IMG/VR virus record: IMGVR_UViG_3300020392_000008
Span: 1-64,000 of that record
Length of the DNA stretch: 64,000 nucleotides
Origin: a virus
Direction: 5' to 3' (one strand)
The notes beneath the pieces are model-generated. The model had not been told where the DNA came from and searched no databases. It saw nothing but the letters and a program-made list of their open reading frames with translations. Within the stretch, counting starts at the first letter, position 1, and each line of letters opens with the position of its first letter. A program made the position numbers and the translations under genes. Shown here in pieces: positions 62,341 through 64,000 of this stretch.

Positions 62341-64000
62341 ATGCAAAACCCATTGTCAAAAGGAGGAGGATTTACATCTTTAAAATTATCTAGTCTTAAT
62401 TCTGAAAGTGGAAATAATCACGTATGGAATTCTGAAAAAGTTAATTCCATTATTCATAAAGTTTCTCAAGAAGGATTAGATATTAGAGGAATGCAAAATA
62501 CTCCATTCAAAGAAAACGATATCCTATTAAAAAGAGCAAACTTACCCTTTGAATATACTAAAGAGGAATGGAATCACATGCAAGAATGTAAAAAAAATCC
62601 CATGTATTTTGCTCAAAAATTTGCTTTTATAAGAACACCAAAAGGAGATATGTCTGTTGAAGAAGCAGGGGGTTTACGAGATTTTCAAGAACAACTTGTT
62701 AAGAACATGCATAACAATAAGTTTAATATACTTATGGCCAGTAGACAAATTGGTAAAACCGTTACAACAGCAATATACATAGTGTGGTTTTTACTATTTA
62801 ATAAAGAGAAAAACGTACTAATGGTAGCTGATAATATGACAACCACTAAAGAAATAATGGAAAAACTAAGAATAGTTTTAGATAATCTTCCTTTCTTTAT
62901 GAAACCTGGAATTGTTAAAATAAATGAGTCATCTATTAGGTTAGACAATGACTGTAGATTAGTACTTAGAACAACTACAAAAAAGTCAGGTATTGGTATG
63001 ACTGTGAACTTTCTTTATATAGATGAATTTGCACATATATCAGAGTCTAACTTGGATAAGTTCTATAGAGCTATTTTACCCACAATTACAGAGGATCCAT
63101 TTGCTAAAGTAGTTATAACATCTACCCCTAATGGTAGAAATAAATTTTGGGATATTTGGTCAGACGCCGTAGATGGAGAAAATGACTATAGCCCAATGAG
63201 AGTAGACTGGTGGCAAGTACCTGGAAGAGACGAAGAGTGGAAGAAAAAAACAATAGCTAACATGGGATCTGAAACAGATTTTAACCAGGAATATGGTTTG
63301 CAATTTTTTTCATCTGATCAACTTTTATTATCTTCTAATGATCTTCAAAAGTTAGAGACCTTTCAATCAACGTATTTAAATACAACTTTAGACTTAGACG
63401 AGGACGATTTTTACATAAATGAATATTTAACCTTTCATAAAAAATATAAAGACTTTAAATTAGAAGATTTTAAAAATGACCCTTCCTATTTTGTTTTTTC
63501 AATAGACACAGCAGATGGAGTAGATCAAGATTATTCAGTGCTAAATATATTTAAAGCAGTGGCTTTACCAATTAAAGATCTTTTAAAAAATAAAAATAAT
63601 ATTAAAAGCGAATTAGATTGTATTTCCATGGTTCAAATAGGTAAATTTAAGTCTAACTCTTTGAATATCAACGACTTTGCAATAGCATGTGAAAAAATTA
63701 TATATGAAATATTTAACCCAGAAAAAATAAGAATAATTTTAGAGTTAAATCATAAGGGAGAAATATTACATAACAGGTTTGCTCTAAATGAACAATACTG
63801 GTGGGGACAAATGGTTCACACTAAGCACACTGAATTATCTAAAAATATAAAAGCAGGTGTTAGATTAGGGCCTACTAATAAATTAAAATATTGTGAAAAG
63901 TTTAGGTATTATGTTTCCATTAATAAGGTGTTAGTTACATGTTATGAAACTTTTTTAGAGTTATCTTCGTTTGGAAGATCTAGAGGAGGTTCCTATAGAT
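62341..64000 (+). CDS. 17: Terminase large subunit, gp17-like (3' end cut)
   Basis: 553 codons visible from ATG 62341; the frame is open at the window end. The ATPase domain shows Walker A SRQIGKT (134-140), Walker B FLYIDEF with catalytic Glu229, and the coupling motif TSTPNG (260-265). The nuclease domain begins near residue 384 with FSIDTADGVDQDYS, providing the first metal-binding Asp. This is the order of T4 gp17, the motor that cuts and pumps DNA into the head. The N-terminal 100 residues are divergent. It follows the small-terminase candidate by 5 nt. Confidence 0.93.
   Translation, partial: MQNPLSKGGGFTSLKLSSLNSESGNNHVWNSEKVNSIIHKVSQEGLDIRGMQNTPFKENDILLKRANLPFEYTKEEWNHMQECKKNPMYFAQKFAFIRTPKGDMSVEEAGGLRDFQEQLVKNMHNNKFNILMASRQIGKTVTTAIYIVWFLLFNKEKNVLMVADNMTTTKEIMEKLRIVLDNLPFFMKPGIVKINESSIRLDNDCRLVLRTTTKKSGIGMTVNFLYIDEFAHISESNLDKFYRAILPTITEDPFAKVVITSTPNGRNKFWDIWSDAVDGENDYSPMRVDWWQVPGRDEEWKKKTIANMGSETDFNQEYGLQFFSSDQLLLSSNDLQKLETFQSTYLNTTLDLDEDDFYINEYLTFHKKYKDFKLEDFKNDPSYFVFSIDTADGVDQDYSVLNIFKAVALPIKDLLKNKNNIKSELDCISMVQIGKFKSNSLNINDFAIACEKIIYEIFNPEKIRIILELNHKGEILHNRFALNEQYWWGQMVHTKHTELSKNIKAGVRLGPTNKLKYCEKFRYYVSINKVLVTCYETFLELSSFGRSRGGSYR

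Overview
This window is part of the genome of a large T4-like tailed phage (contractile-tail myovirus), very probably infecting a Bacteroidota host of the flavobacterial type. The T4 side rests on recognisable homologues of gene 32 (ssDNA-binding protein), rnh, nrdA/nrdB, the late sigma factor gp55, a RuvC-like resolvase, tail sheath stabiliser gp15, baseplate wedge gp6 and terminase gp16/gp17. The Bacteroidota side rests on a protease with a type IX secretion (T9SS) C-terminal sorting domain, an Hc1-like histone H1 protein, signal peptides ending in ..FSQ/..LGQ, and A-rich translation starts with almost no Shine-Dalgarno sequences. The DNA is strongly AT-rich. I cannot name the species.

Layout. 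1-600 (leftward): a tRNA-Ala cut by the window edge, then an approximately 450-nt gene-free stretch that looks like a large structured noncoding RNA with its own late-type promoter and a Rho-independent terminator. 616-7332 (leftward): ClpP-like protease, small membrane proteins, GMP reductase, GroES, RNase H-type flap nuclease, gp32, Hc1-like protein and two putative head-associated proteins. 7428-9289 (rightward): a two-gene cell-surface module of a lipoprotein and a secreted M43 metalloprotease with a T9SS sorting domain. 9307-20513 (leftward): ribonucleotide reductase, an S1-like RNA-binding protein, a 1370-residue putative virion protein, GroEL and a RecB/Cas4-type nuclease. 20603-24779: a putative virion protein, a secreted CAP-domain protein on the opposite strand, an unknown protein, the RuvC-like resolvase and gp55. 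24825-44095 (rightward): a 19-kb run of very large structural proteins ending in a tail fibre with collagen-like repeats, a propeller and an S74 chaperone domain. 45025-50133: neck/tail completion proteins with a tRNA CCA-adding enzyme among them. 50126-59635 (leftward): a second tail-fibre cluster, a membrane protein and an amidoligase-like protein. 59701-64000 (rightward): baseplate wedge gp6, a small-terminase candidate and the large terminase, which runs off the end.

How it works together. A short motif, [G/T]ATAAATAA or GAATAAATAA, lies 15-21 nt before the start codons of structural and surface genes and before the noncoding RNA. It matches the T4 late promoter core TATAAATA, and the matching sigma factor gp55 is encoded at 24366-24779, so a late regulon can be read directly from the sequence. 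At 59363-59400 an inverted repeat covers a GTG start while the late promoter lies in its loop. This is the layout by which T4 keeps early read-through transcripts of some late genes untranslated.

Most notable: the late-promoted structured RNA, the phage-borne T9SS protease and lipoprotein pair, the phage S1-like protein in a host lineage that does not rely on Shine-Dalgarno pairing, and the late-promoter/hairpin architecture. Several of the largest structural genes could not be assigned beyond 'virion protein'.
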